A stretch of 57,793 bases of DNA from an uncultured Lamprocystis sp. GTDB lineage: Bacteria; Pseudomonadota; Gammaproteobacteria; Chromatiales; Chromatiaceae. The notes beneath the pieces were generated by a model that worked only from the letters and a program-made list of their open reading frames with translations, searched no databases and was not told the DNA's origin. This document shows positions 51,296 to 57,793 of this stretch, in pieces. Within the stretch, counting starts at the first letter, position 1. Every line of letters begins with the position of its first letter. The DNA is taken from NCBI RefSeq assembly GCF_903933125.1, contig NZ_CAIZIZ010000193.1:1-57793 (forward strand), given 5' to 3'. A program made the translations under genes and the position numbers.

Positions 51296-51736
51296 TCAAA
51301 CGGCGCTCGGCAGCCAGTCCTGCGCGAGAATATCCGCAAGAGCCCAGGGACACTCGTCAGGGAATCCACCCATTCCGGTCTCATTGATAGCAAGCGTGAC
51401 GGCATCCGCCCAGATCGCTCCTTGCCATTCCGGATCGGCGAGTCTGGATTTCAGGCTGGGGACTTGTTTGAGATGGAAGGCGAGCGCCCGGCGCTGCTCC
51501 TTGATGGTGCGCTTCCAACTGGCGCTTTGGCGTTCCGGTTGATATTGCCATTTGAGCAGGTGAGCGATCAACACGGCCATGCGGCTGGCGAGTTCCCGTT
51601 GTTCGCTCTTGCCCACGTCTTCGATTTCCTCGGCAATATGTTCGAGGTCGAGCTGATCGAACTGTCCGGCACGGATCAGCCGCGCCTGCTCGCTCGACCA
51701 GGCAACGACGTCTGTTTCGTAGCTCGTGGCAGTCAT
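51296..51736 (-). CDS. DUF29-family protein
   Basis: 146 residues with the DUF29 pattern: YETDVVAWSSEQARLIRAG, LDLEHIAEEIEDVGKSEQRE, LLKWQYQPE and SWKRTIKEQR. This family is common in cyanobacteria and Chromatiaceae, often in several copies per genome, and has no known function. The ATG at 51736 starts the conserved part; the frame further upstream is repeat B and is not counted. The ribosome-binding site is weak. The gene is surrounded by B repeats on both sides. Confidence 0.8.
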   Translation of the reverse strand: MTATSYETDVVAWSSEQARLIRAGQFDQLDLEHIAEEIEDVGKSEQRELASRMAVLIAHLLKWQYQPERQSASWKRTIKEQRRALAFHLKQVPSLKSRLADPEWQGAIWADAVTLAINETGMGGFPDECPWALADILAQDWLPSAV

Positions 51737-51747
51737 AGTTGTTACCC

Positions 51748-51796
51748 GATGGTCGAGATCCCGCGCGACCCCATCGCGGCCGGAGGCCGCTCCCAC
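51748..51796. repeat. Repeat family B, partial copy 4
   Basis: GATGGTCGAGATCCCGCGCG followed by the right arm CATCGCGGCCGGAGGCCGCTCCCAC (51772-51796, quoted in full once as a 25-base arm made of CATCGCGGCC and GGAGGCCGCTCCCAC). The left arm is missing. The segment matches the right half of copy 1 at 39085-39131. Confidence 0.7.
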
Positions 51797-51836
51797 GGGG
51801 TCGCCGTGGGGCGTTCACGGTCGCATGCTGAGCATA

Positions 51837-52184
51837 TCATGCTGGTCGCGAATTGCTCTTTTCAGGTTGTATCAGTCCGACGGCCACCCGCATGGTGCTG
51901 CGCGTCGGCGGCATGGGTGGTACGCGCAATGCCCGTACGGATTGTTTTAAAACGCCGAGGGCAGAACCGAGAAATAAGCTGGCGATGAGAACGCCGACGA
52001 GGATGTCAGGCCAGCGGGAGAGCAGCAGGACGCCGGCCACGGCCGCCGCCAGGACCGCGACATTGGCAATCAGATCGTTGCGCGAGCACAGCCAGGTTGA
52101 ACTCATGTTGAGGTTGTCCGCGCGATGGCGGTAGAGCAGCCTTTGTTTTCGCAGCAGTTGGCCACTTTGGTGTTGCTCCCGATG
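51837..52184 (-). pseudogene. Cation diffusion facilitator (CDF) transporter with large internal deletion
   Basis: The C-terminal part reads LLYRHRADNLNMSSTWLCSR then NDLIANVAVLAAAVAG and RWPDILVGVLIASLFLGSAL. This is the final membrane pair of heavy-metal CDF transporters that begin with a Cys-rich N-terminus. Just upstream, another frame reads KVANCCENKGC, the expected N-terminus. The two are joined at about 52136-52140 out of frame, and roughly 130 residues that lie between them in family members are absent. A deletion therefore removed the core including the metal-binding membrane helices. It cannot encode a working transporter. Confidence 0.62.
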
Positions 52185-52217
52185 GATCGTTCGGCCTTCG
52201 GTCGTCGCGGCCTTTGG

Positions 52218-52640
52218 TCAGTCGGCCGCGCTCTTGCTCCCCTTGCCGGTGGGGCCTTTGTCGCGGCCGAGCGTGCGAATCAAGGTCATGCTAGCATTGA
52301 AAAAATCATCATTCGGATGCGCCTTGCAGTGGGTGCGGATGCGCCCCAGGGCGGCCTCCAGTTCGGCCCCGCGCAGCACGTCGGAGGCGGTCGCCAGGTT
52401 GATTCCGGTGACGAATCCGGCCAGCCATTCCCGATAGCGCAGGGCGTCCTCGCTGCCGAGCGCCGCCGGCGTGTCAACGCCTGGTGCCGCCGCCAGGAAG
52501 TCGCCGCACGATTTGACCCCATAGCCCCATAAGGTCGGGGCCGGCGCCGCGTGCGCGGGCCGGCCGACCCAGGGCGTGGCGATGATGGTGGCGAGCAGGG
52601 CGGCGACGGCGGGTCTGCTAACCCTGGTGATTCTGGTCAT
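52218..52640 (-). CDS. Small exported protein of unknown function
   Basis: 140 residues. The ATG at 52640 follows AAGGA by 8 nt. A signal peptide is clear (VAALLATIIATPWVGRPAHA with cleavage after AHA). The mature part has two Cys, in VKSCGDFL and RTHCKAHP, likely to form a disulfide. Conserved-looking features are YREWLAGFVTGINLA and DDFFNASMTLI. It resembles periplasmic proteins of the HdeA/Rap1a-like type found in proteobacteria, but I cannot assign a family firmly. It is divergent from the GT4 gene. Confidence 0.75.
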   Translation of the reverse strand: MTRITRVSRPAVAALLATIIATPWVGRPAHAAPAPTLWGYGVKSCGDFLAAAPGVDTPAALGSEDALRYREWLAGFVTGINLATASDVLRGAELEAALGRIRTHCKAHPNDDFFNASMTLIRTLGRDKGPTGKGSKSAAD

Positions 52641-52721
52641 GTCATGATTCCTTAACAAGGCGGGCGGCTGTGAGCCGTACCATTTCAAGATTTGCCGATG
52701 ACCAGGAGCACTCAAGCTTCC

Positions 52722-53903
52722 ATGCGCGTACTCATGATCTCCGATGTCTACTTTCCGCGGGTCAATGGGGTCTCGACCTCGATCCAGACCTTCGCCCGCG
52801 CGTTCGTGGGCAAGGGCCATCAGGTGACCTTGATCGCCCCGGACTACGGCCAGCAGGCGCCCGAGCCCTTCGAGGTCATCCGCATTCCCTCCCGGTATCT
52901 GCCGCTGGACCCGGAAGATCGCGTGTTGCGTGTGCGTGCGCTGCGGCGGGAGGGCGAGGGCCTGGCGCGTCGGGGTTTCGATCTGGTGCACATTCATACC
53001 CCGTTCATCGCTCACTACAGCGGGGTCGCATTGGCGCGCCGACTCGGTGTCCCGACGGTGGAAAGTTACCATACCTTCTTCGAGCAGTACCTGGACAAGT
53101 ATGTCCCGCTGATCCCGTCGGCCTGGTTGCGGCTGGCCGCCCGGTATTTCTCCGCCGCCCAGTGCAACGACGTCGATGCCCTGGCGGTGCCCTCGCACGC
53201 CATGCTCGCGGTCCTCAAGCGCTATGGCGTCAAGACCCCGGCCGCCGTGATCCCGACGGGGATCGAACTCGATCAGTTCAGCCGCGGCGATGGGGCCGCC
53301 TTTCGCGCGCGCCAGGGGATCGCGCCGGGCCGTCCGGTGATGGTGCATGTGGGGCGCCTCGCGTATGAGAAGAATATCGACTTTCTGTTGCGGGTGCTGG
53401 TCGAGGTGAAGCGACAGATCCCGGACGTGCTGCTGGTGATCGCCGGCGAGGGTCCCGCGCGGCGCTCCCTGGAGCGCCAGGCGCGCGCACTGGGGCTGGC
53501 CGACCACACCTGTTTCGTCGGCTATCTGAATCGCGATGGGGCACTGGAGGACTGTTACCGCGCCGGTGACGTCTTCGTGTTCGCCTCCAACACCGAGACC
53601 CAGGGCTTGGTGCTGCTGGAGGCGCTGGCCCTGGGTGTGCCGGTGGTGTCCACCGCGGTCATGGGCACCGCGGAGGTGCTGGAGGAGGGCCGCGGCTGTC
53701 TGATCGCCCGCGAGGACGAGCGGGAGTTCGCCGACAAGGTGGTGCGGGTGCTCGTCGACCCGGACTTGCGGGATGCGTTGAGGCGGGAGGCGAGCCGCTA
53801 TGCCAAGGCCTGGTCCGCGCCGGTGATGGCGGACCGGATGTTGGCGTTCTACGGGGAGATCATCGGTCGGGGTCAGGGGGCGGACATCCTTCGTCACGAT
53901 TGA
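52722..53903 (+). CDS. GT4-family glycosyltransferase
   Basis: 393 residues from the ATG at 52722, which lies 13 nt after AGGAG; an ATG at 52698 is possible. The N-terminal domain starts MRVLMISDVYFPRVNGVSTS and holds DLVHIHTPFIAHY. The C-terminal GT-B donor domain has VGRLAYEKNIDFLL, the phosphate-binding GEGPARRSLE and the EX7E motif in ASNTETQGLVLLEALALG. Similar proteins glucosylate diacylglycerol or act in polysaccharide synthesis. No pathway neighbours are present, so the acceptor is unknown. The TGA stop overlaps a short repeat-like sequence (TGAACCTAAATCCGGTAATT). Confidence 0.85.
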   Translation: MRVLMISDVYFPRVNGVSTSIQTFARAFVGKGHQVTLIAPDYGQQAPEPFEVIRIPSRYLPLDPEDRVLRVRALRREGEGLARRGFDLVHIHTPFIAHYSGVALARRLGVPTVESYHTFFEQYLDKYVPLIPSAWLRLAARYFSAAQCNDVDALAVPSHAMLAVLKRYGVKTPAAVIPTGIELDQFSRGDGAAFRARQGIAPGRPVMVHVGRLAYEKNIDFLLRVLVEVKRQIPDVLLVIAGEGPARRSLERQARALGLADHTCFVGYLNRDGALEDCYRAGDVFVFASNTETQGLVLLEALALGVPVVSTAVMGTAEVLEEGRGCLIAREDEREFADKVVRVLVDPDLRDALRREASRYAKAWSAPVMADRMLAFYGEIIGRGQGADILRHD

Positions 53904-54121
53904 ACCTAAATCCGGTAATTGCTTGTCCGACCCGTTTGCATCCGGGGTATTCGGGGCATACATTAATCGTTCAAGCGTGGTTCGTGCGCTCCCACGGCGG
54001 GATCAGCCGAGCCTGTCCTGCCCGGCCAGCCAGCCGACGCGCAGCGCCCAGGGGTGCCGCGGGAGCGGTCACCGTGCCTCACTGACCGAGTTGTTAGGCG
54101 ATTGCCTTTTTCCCAAAATCC

Positions 54122-54913
54122 GTGTCGATCGTCGAACATGTCGATTTGTCCGCTCACCCGGGCCGCGTTTTCGTGGTCGGCGATCTGCACGGCATGGTGC
54201 ATGCGCTGGAGCGGCTGCTGGACAGCGCCGGGTTCGACCCGCAACAGGATCTGGTCTGGTCATTGGGCGATCTGATCGATCGTGGTCCGTTTTCATCGCA
54301 GTGTCTGGATCTCCTGCAGCAGCCCTGGTTTCGCGCCATCCGCGGGAACCATGAGCAACTGATGCTCGACGCCATCGTTGACGATGAGACCTGGCTGCAA
54401 TGGATCGTCAACGGCGGCGATTGGGCACTGGATTACCCCTGGAATGATCCCGCGGTGCGCGGTCGGGTCGAGGCCTTGCCCTGGGCGGCGGACCTGGTGA
54501 CGGGGGTGGGGCGGATCGGTTTGATCCATGCGGACGTGGATCGGATGAGTGACTGGCCGCAACTCCTGGAGGCGCTGGAGCAGGGGCGCGGTGTGGTCCG
54601 CCAGACCGCGCTCTGGTCGCGCGGCAGCGCCAACCAGGCATGGCGCGGTCTGCCCGGCAGGCAGATTGCCGGGGTCGAGTTGGTGCTGGTCGGTCACACC
54701 ATCATGGATCATGCCTTCCAATGGGGCAATATGTGGTTCCTGGACTCGGGTGCTGTGATCAGCGATGACCCCAGCGCGGCGCTCTCCATGCTGGAGATCC
54801 ACCCTGCCGTCAAGCTGTGGTCCGTGCCCACGACCCAGGATCCGGCCGCCGCGTACTGGTGGTCCCAGCAACTCGATCGGCTCGCCGCCGTGATGGCGCG
54901 GCGGTGTGCGTAG
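54122..54913 (+). CDS. Calcineurin-like Ser/Thr protein phosphatase (PrpA/PrpB-like)
   Basis: 263 residues. The metal-binding motifs are in order: VVGDLHGMVHAL, SLGDLIDRGP, RGNHEQLML, LIHADVD and LVGHTIMDHAF. These place it with bacterial PPP-family phosphatases and diadenosine tetraphosphatase relatives. The start is a GTG at 54122; no in-frame ATG is better placed. The last codons and the TAG stop (54911-54913) lie inside repeat A copy 4, so the repeat has set the C-terminus. The physiological target is unknown. Confidence 0.84.
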   Translation: MSIVEHVDLSAHPGRVFVVGDLHGMVHALERLLDSAGFDPQQDLVWSLGDLIDRGPFSSQCLDLLQQPWFRAIRGNHEQLMLDAIVDDETWLQWIVNGGDWALDYPWNDPAVRGRVEALPWAADLVTGVGRIGLIHADVDRMSDWPQLLEALEQGRGVVRQTALWSRGSANQAWRGLPGRQIAGVELVLVGHTIMDHAFQWGNMWFLDSGAVISDDPSAALSMLEIHPAVKLWSVPTTQDPAAAYWWSQQLDRLAAVMARRCA

Positions 54914-54964
54914 TCAGGGCTTCCAGCCCTGATGGTGTCAGGCCAGGATGGCCTGACTACGCAC
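54906..54964. repeat. Repeat family A, copy 4 (inverted)
   Basis: The 59-bp double hairpin in reverse orientation relative to copies 1 and 3. It differs from copy 1 by one base in the central linker. Its first eight bases (GTGCGTAG) provide the stop codon of the phosphatase gene. Confidence 0.88.
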
Positions 54965-55009
54965 CCGGCGCGAGGCCCGCGGTCGGGATGCTAACTCCTG
55001 GGAATCGCT

Positions 55010-55774
55010 TTAGGCTCCCGCCGCCGCCCGCGCCTTGAGCGCCTGTGACTGCTCCGGACCCAGATAGGCGTCGATCAGCGCCCGCCCCAGGTAGATCAAC
55101 GGCGTGAGTGCGATGGCAACCACGAACTTATAGACATAGTTGACCGTCCCCACCGCCAGGAACAGCTCCGTGGACCACTGCTGCGGGCCGAGCACGAAGG
55201 CGATATAGAGCACCACAAAGCTGTCCACCAGTTGGGAAATCAGGGTCGATCCGGTCGCCCTGGCCCACACCATCCGGTCCCCGGTGACCCGCCGCACCCG
55301 GTGGAAGACGGACACGTCGATGATCTGGCCGATCAGAAACGCGGTGACCGACCCCACGATGATCCATTGTCCCTGGCCGAAGATCACGGCAAAGGCCGCC
55401 TGCATATCCGGTACGCCCTGATCGGCCTGGATGCCGACCCACCAACTCGCGGGTGTCAGGCCGATCGCCAGATAGGCGAAGAGAAAGGCATAGATGATCA
55501 ACCCGACCACGAGATACGACAGCAAGCGCACCCCGCGCTTGCCGAAATACTCGTTGATGATGTCGGTCATCATGAAGACCACCGGCCACAACAGCACGCC
55601 GGCGGTGAAGTTGAGTGACCCGGATTGGCCGAACAGGTTCCAGTCGAAGGGGGCGAGCCCCAGGGTTTCTTCCAGCGCGAAGATCTTAACGCCGATGAAC
55701 TCGGCGATGATGGCGTTGGCGATGAAAAAACCCGCCAGCAAGAGGAACAGGATGGTGGGGCGATCGAACTTCAT
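55010..55774 (-). CDS. yhhQ: Queuosine precursor transporter (YhhQ/VUT family)
   Basis: 254 residues with six or so membrane helices. The conserved blocks are NAIIAEFIGVKIF, VVFMMTDIINEYFGKRGVRLL and ATGSTLISQLVDSFVVLYIAF, typical of COG1738. E. coli YhhQ imports preQ0/preQ1 for queuosine synthesis. The protein is slightly longer than YhhQ (221 aa) because of an extended loop between the first two helices. It is followed by repeat A and preceded by a 145-nt spacer after dcd. Confidence 0.88.
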   Translation of the reverse strand: MKFDRPTILFLLLAGFFIANAIIAEFIGVKIFALEETLGLAPFDWNLFGQSGSLNFTAGVLLWPVVFMMTDIINEYFGKRGVRLLSYLVVGLIIYAFLFAYLAIGLTPASWWVGIQADQGVPDMQAAFAVIFGQGQWIIVGSVTAFLIGQIIDVSVFHRVRRVTGDRMVWARATGSTLISQLVDSFVVLYIAFVLGPQQWSTELFLAVGTVNYVYKFVVAIALTPLIYLGRALIDAYLGPEQSQALKARAAAGA

Positions 55775-55919
55775 GGGGTTGGCTTCCGTGGCTTGAACGA
55801 TTGCCTCAGTAACGAGTCAGAAATCAGTGAAACAACGATAGCGAGAGACGCCGAAGGCGTTTCCTCATGGACTTGTTTCGCTTGTTAATGAACGGTTCCT
55901 TAGCCAGCCGCCGGCCGCG

Positions 55920-56486
55920 TCACGACTTGGGCAGGGTCACCCCACGTTGTCCCTGATATTTGCCGCAGCGGTCCTTGTACGAGGTCTCACAGATTTCGTC
56001 GGCTCCGAAAAACAGGATCTGGGCCACCCCTTCGTTGGCGTAAATCTTGGCGGGCAGGGTGGTGGTATTGGAAAACTCCAGGGTCACATGACCCTCCCAT
56101 TCCGGTTCCAGCGGGGTCACGTTCACGATGATACCGCACCGGGCATAGGTGGATTTCCCGAGACAAATCACCAATACATCCCGTGGTATCCGGAAATACT
56201 CCACCGTGCGGGCCAGCGCGAACGAGTTCGGCGGGATGATGCAGACATCGGACTTCAGATCCACAAAGCTGTTGGAGTCGAAGTTCTTGGGGTCGACGAT
56301 AGCGGAGTTGATGTTCGTGAAGATCTTGAATTCGTTGGCGCAGCGGATGTCGTAGCCGTAACTCGAGGTGCCGTAGGAGATCACCCGTCCGGCCTCACCC
56401 TCGCGCACCTGTCCGGATTCAAAGGGCTCGATCATGCCGTTTTCGGCGGCCATACGGCGGATCCAACGGTCGGACTTGATGGTCAT
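55920..56486 (-). CDS. dcd: dCTP deaminase
   Basis: Deaminates dCTP to dUTP for thymidylate synthesis. It is 188 residues, the usual size of the monofunctional enzyme. The motifs are [51 protein letters not shown] and [18 protein letters not shown], including the catalytic Glu in the last. The start is the ATG at 56486. The 311-nt gap upstream is largely repeat family C. Confidence 0.95.
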   Translation of the reverse strand: MTIKSDRWIRRMAAENGMIEPFESGQVREGEAGRVISYGTSSYGYDIRCANEFKIFTNINSAIVDPKNFDSNSFVDLKSDVCIIPPNSFALARTVEYFRIPRDVLVICLGKSTYARCGIIVNVTPLEPEWEGHVTLEFSNTTTLPAKIYANEGVAQILFFGADEICETSYKDRCGKYQGQRGVTLPKS

Positions 56487-56797
56487 CGCATGCGCGGGTC
56501 TTGGTTGCTGTTGTCACCCGACAGGTTACACCGGGCGGGGGCGTCAGGGCAAAATTCCGCCGTCGGCAGCGTGCCGACGGCGAGGTCGATGGTGGATGCG
56601 CTGCGCTTATCCACCCTACGAATCCAGCTCCGTCGTAGGGTGGATAAGGCGCGCCGCTCGGCGTCAGGGATTTGTTACAGCGGTCGGGCGTGCCGCATCC
56701 ACCAGGGGTCGCGCGATGCCGCCCAAATTTGGAACTGCTGTCCGCCACGCAATCTGGCAGCGGTCCGATTCGCGGTCGCGCGGTGATCCTTAAGCGA
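56487..56797. repeat. 311-bp gap with repeat family C copy 2 (56588-56746)
   Basis: From GATGGTGGATGCGCTGCGCT through TTATCCACCCTACG, GTAGGGTGGATAAGGCGCGC and GCCGCATCCACCAGGGGTCG to CCAAATTTGGAACTGCTGTC. This is the inverted counterpart of 38693-38854 with about 60-80 percent similarity by eye. The middle part differs most. The remainder of the gap holds no gene. Confidence 0.8.
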
Positions 56798-57649
56798 TTA
56801 CCGGACCTGATGGAAATCGCCCATAGCGAAGAGCGCGGCGGGATCGGTTACCCGCGTTGCCGCGCGCAGCCAGCGCTTGAGCTGATCGTGGTCGCGGCAG
56901 GCGTGGATCCGTGCCGCGAGGTCCGGTGCCACCGTCAGGCCGCGCTCCGCGAGCAGTGTCAGGATCGCATCGGCGATGCCCTCGCCGCGCCCTTCCTCCC
57001 GCCCTTCCTCTCGTCCTTCCTCTCGTCCTTCCTCCCGTCCTTCCTCCCGTCCTTCCTCCCGTACCGCGTCCAGATCCGCATAGCCGGCCCGCTGCAACAG
57101 GTTGCGCAGCGCCGCTCGATCGGCCGCCGCGCGCTCAAACAACGCCTCCACCGGGATCGGGTTACGCAGCACGCCGGGGGCGGTGAGCGACTCGCCGATC
57201 GTCGCGACCCGCATCGGTTCGCCGGAACGATAGACCTCCACCCGGCGCGGCCCCAGCAGCCGCACGACCCAAATATAGCGGCTCCCGCCCCCCAGCAGTT
57301 CGGCAATCTTGGTCTGAAGGTCGGATTCATCTTGCCCGACCCCAGCGTACTCGACCGCCAGGAGCGGCACACCTGGGATCCACCCGCGACCGTCGGGCGG
57401 GGCCGCGACGGCGACATCGGGTGCCCGCAGGGTTCCCGGTTCGGGCGCGAACCCGGCGTCAACCCCGGCCCATTCGACGTCGGGGTCGCTCGCGATCACC
57501 GCGGCGCCGGTCAGGCTGCGGCCCGCGTGCTCAGGCCCCGCCGGAGCGCAATAAATCGGGTGTCCGCTGGACAGTTCGTAGCGGTCCCCGTCCTTCAACT
57601 GATTGGCCTGGAAAGGCCCCGGTGCGGATCGAACTGCTGATTCACCCAT
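56798..57649 (-). CDS. Uma2-family (DUF820) putative endonuclease with Arg-Glu-Glu-Gly repeat
   Basis: 283 residues. The N-terminal two-thirds are a Uma2-type restriction-endonuclease-like fold. LRAPDVAVAAPPDGRGWIPG and PLLAVEYAGVGQDESDLQTK carry the expected Asp and Glu-x-Lys type residues. GGGSRYIWVVRLLGPRRVEVY follows (quoted one piece at a time). The C-terminal part contains six REEG units (DNA 56991-57062) predicted to form a charged helix, then a helical tail. The ATG at 57649 follows GAGG by 8 nt. Such proteins are numerous in cyanobacteria and Chromatiaceae, and their role is unknown. Confidence 0.78.
   Translation of the reverse strand: MGESAVRSAPGPFQANQLKDGDRYELSSGHPIYCAPAGPEHAGRSLTGAAVIASDPDVEWAGVDAGFAPEPGTLRAPDVAVAAPPDGRGWIPGVPLLAVEYAGVGQDESDLQTKIAELLGGGSRYIWVVRLLGPRRVEVYRSGEPMRVATIGESLTAPGVLRNPIPVEALFERAAADRAALRNLLQRAGYADLDAVREEGREEGREEGREEGREEGREEGRGEGIADAILTLLAERGLTVAPDLAARIHACRDHDQLKRWLRAATRVTDPAALFAMGDFHQVR
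56991..57062. repeat. 12-bp tandem repeat, six units, inside the Uma2-family gene
   Basis: Units CCTTCCTCCCGT, with variants CCTTCCTCTCGT and CCTTCCTCCCGC, repeat without interruption. The unit length is a multiple of three, so copy-number change would lengthen or shorten the charged helix without a frameshift. Confidence 0.9.
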
Positions 57650-57793
57650 GGGATCATCCTCGTACAGCGATTGGCAGGATCGGCCGGCACGCCCCACGCG
57701 CGACGCGGATCGGCGCCCGCGGCCTTGATCATTCATCCGGCCAGACCCAAGCCGGCCCGCGTCGCGGCCGTGGGCCGCTCCTACCGTAGGAGC
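57650..57793. other. Right-edge intergenic sequence
   Basis: No gene is visible upstream of the Uma2-family start. The last 30 bases (CGCGGCCGTGGGCCGCTCCT then ACCGTAGGAGC) resemble the right arm of repeat family B and probably begin another repeat copy that is cut by the window edge. Confidence 0.4.

Overview
This is a GC-rich (roughly two-thirds G+C by eye) chromosomal window. Its gene content points to a gammaproteobacterium, and I infer a purple sulfur bacterium of the Chromatiaceae. The reasons are the Pseudomonas-like type IV pilin cluster, the pcnB-folK-panBCD order, a large glycogen/hexose-phosphate operon, and dense families of dispersed palindromic repeats. The genus is inference only; no rRNA gene is present.

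Layout. 1-300: cut-off C-terminus of an unknown gene and a small exported peptide. 999-8981 (+): minor pilin cluster fimT/gspH, pilV, pilW, pilX, pilY1, pilE for type IV pilus assembly. 8982-9440: decayed glycosyltransferase remnant. 9447-18475 (-): carbon-storage operon reading zwf2, pgi, glgX, gnd, zwf1, Cof-type phosphatase, with glgA divergent at 18603. Together these link glycogen turnover to glucose-6-phosphate and the oxidative pentose phosphate pathway. 20285-24798 (-): panD, panC, panB, folK, pcnB. 24869-25087: tRNA-Glu(CTC) with a visible promoter and terminator, then an orphan HTH antitoxin-like gene, a Crp/Fnr regulator and an ATP-grasp enzyme. 27667-37400: a NarX/NreB-like two-component pair next to a probable beta-glucan locus. 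That locus holds a GH17-GT2 fusion synthase resembling NdvB, a divergent GH17 membrane protein, an LtaS/OpgB-like phosphoglycerol transferase and a methyltransferase. 37494-38648: a tail-anchored protein with a degenerate receiver domain.

39187-45373: the most notable locus, a selenoneine (selenium analogue of ergothioneine) gene set. It has senB (selenosugar synthase) divergent from senA (EgtB-like selenoneine synthase), egtD (hercynine synthesis), and a selenophosphate synthetase (SelD) fused to an NADH-dehydrogenase-like flavoprotein. 45454-50177 (-): biotin operon bioB-F-H-C-D behind a clear sigma70 promoter that overlaps a BirA-type operator; bioA is not in the window. 50542-51000: a short LOV blue-light receptor. 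51296-57649: DUF29 protein, a deleted CDF-transporter pseudogene, an exported small protein, a GT4 glycosyltransferase, a PrpA/B-like phosphatase, a queuosine-precursor transporter (YhhQ type), dCTP deaminase, and a Uma2-family protein with a 12-bp tandem repeat.

Repeats are a theme. At least five families (called A to E here) occupy most long intergenic gaps. Several of them have altered gene ends by adding start or stop codons or spurious N-terminal extensions. For several genes I therefore chose internal starts that begin just after a repeat.
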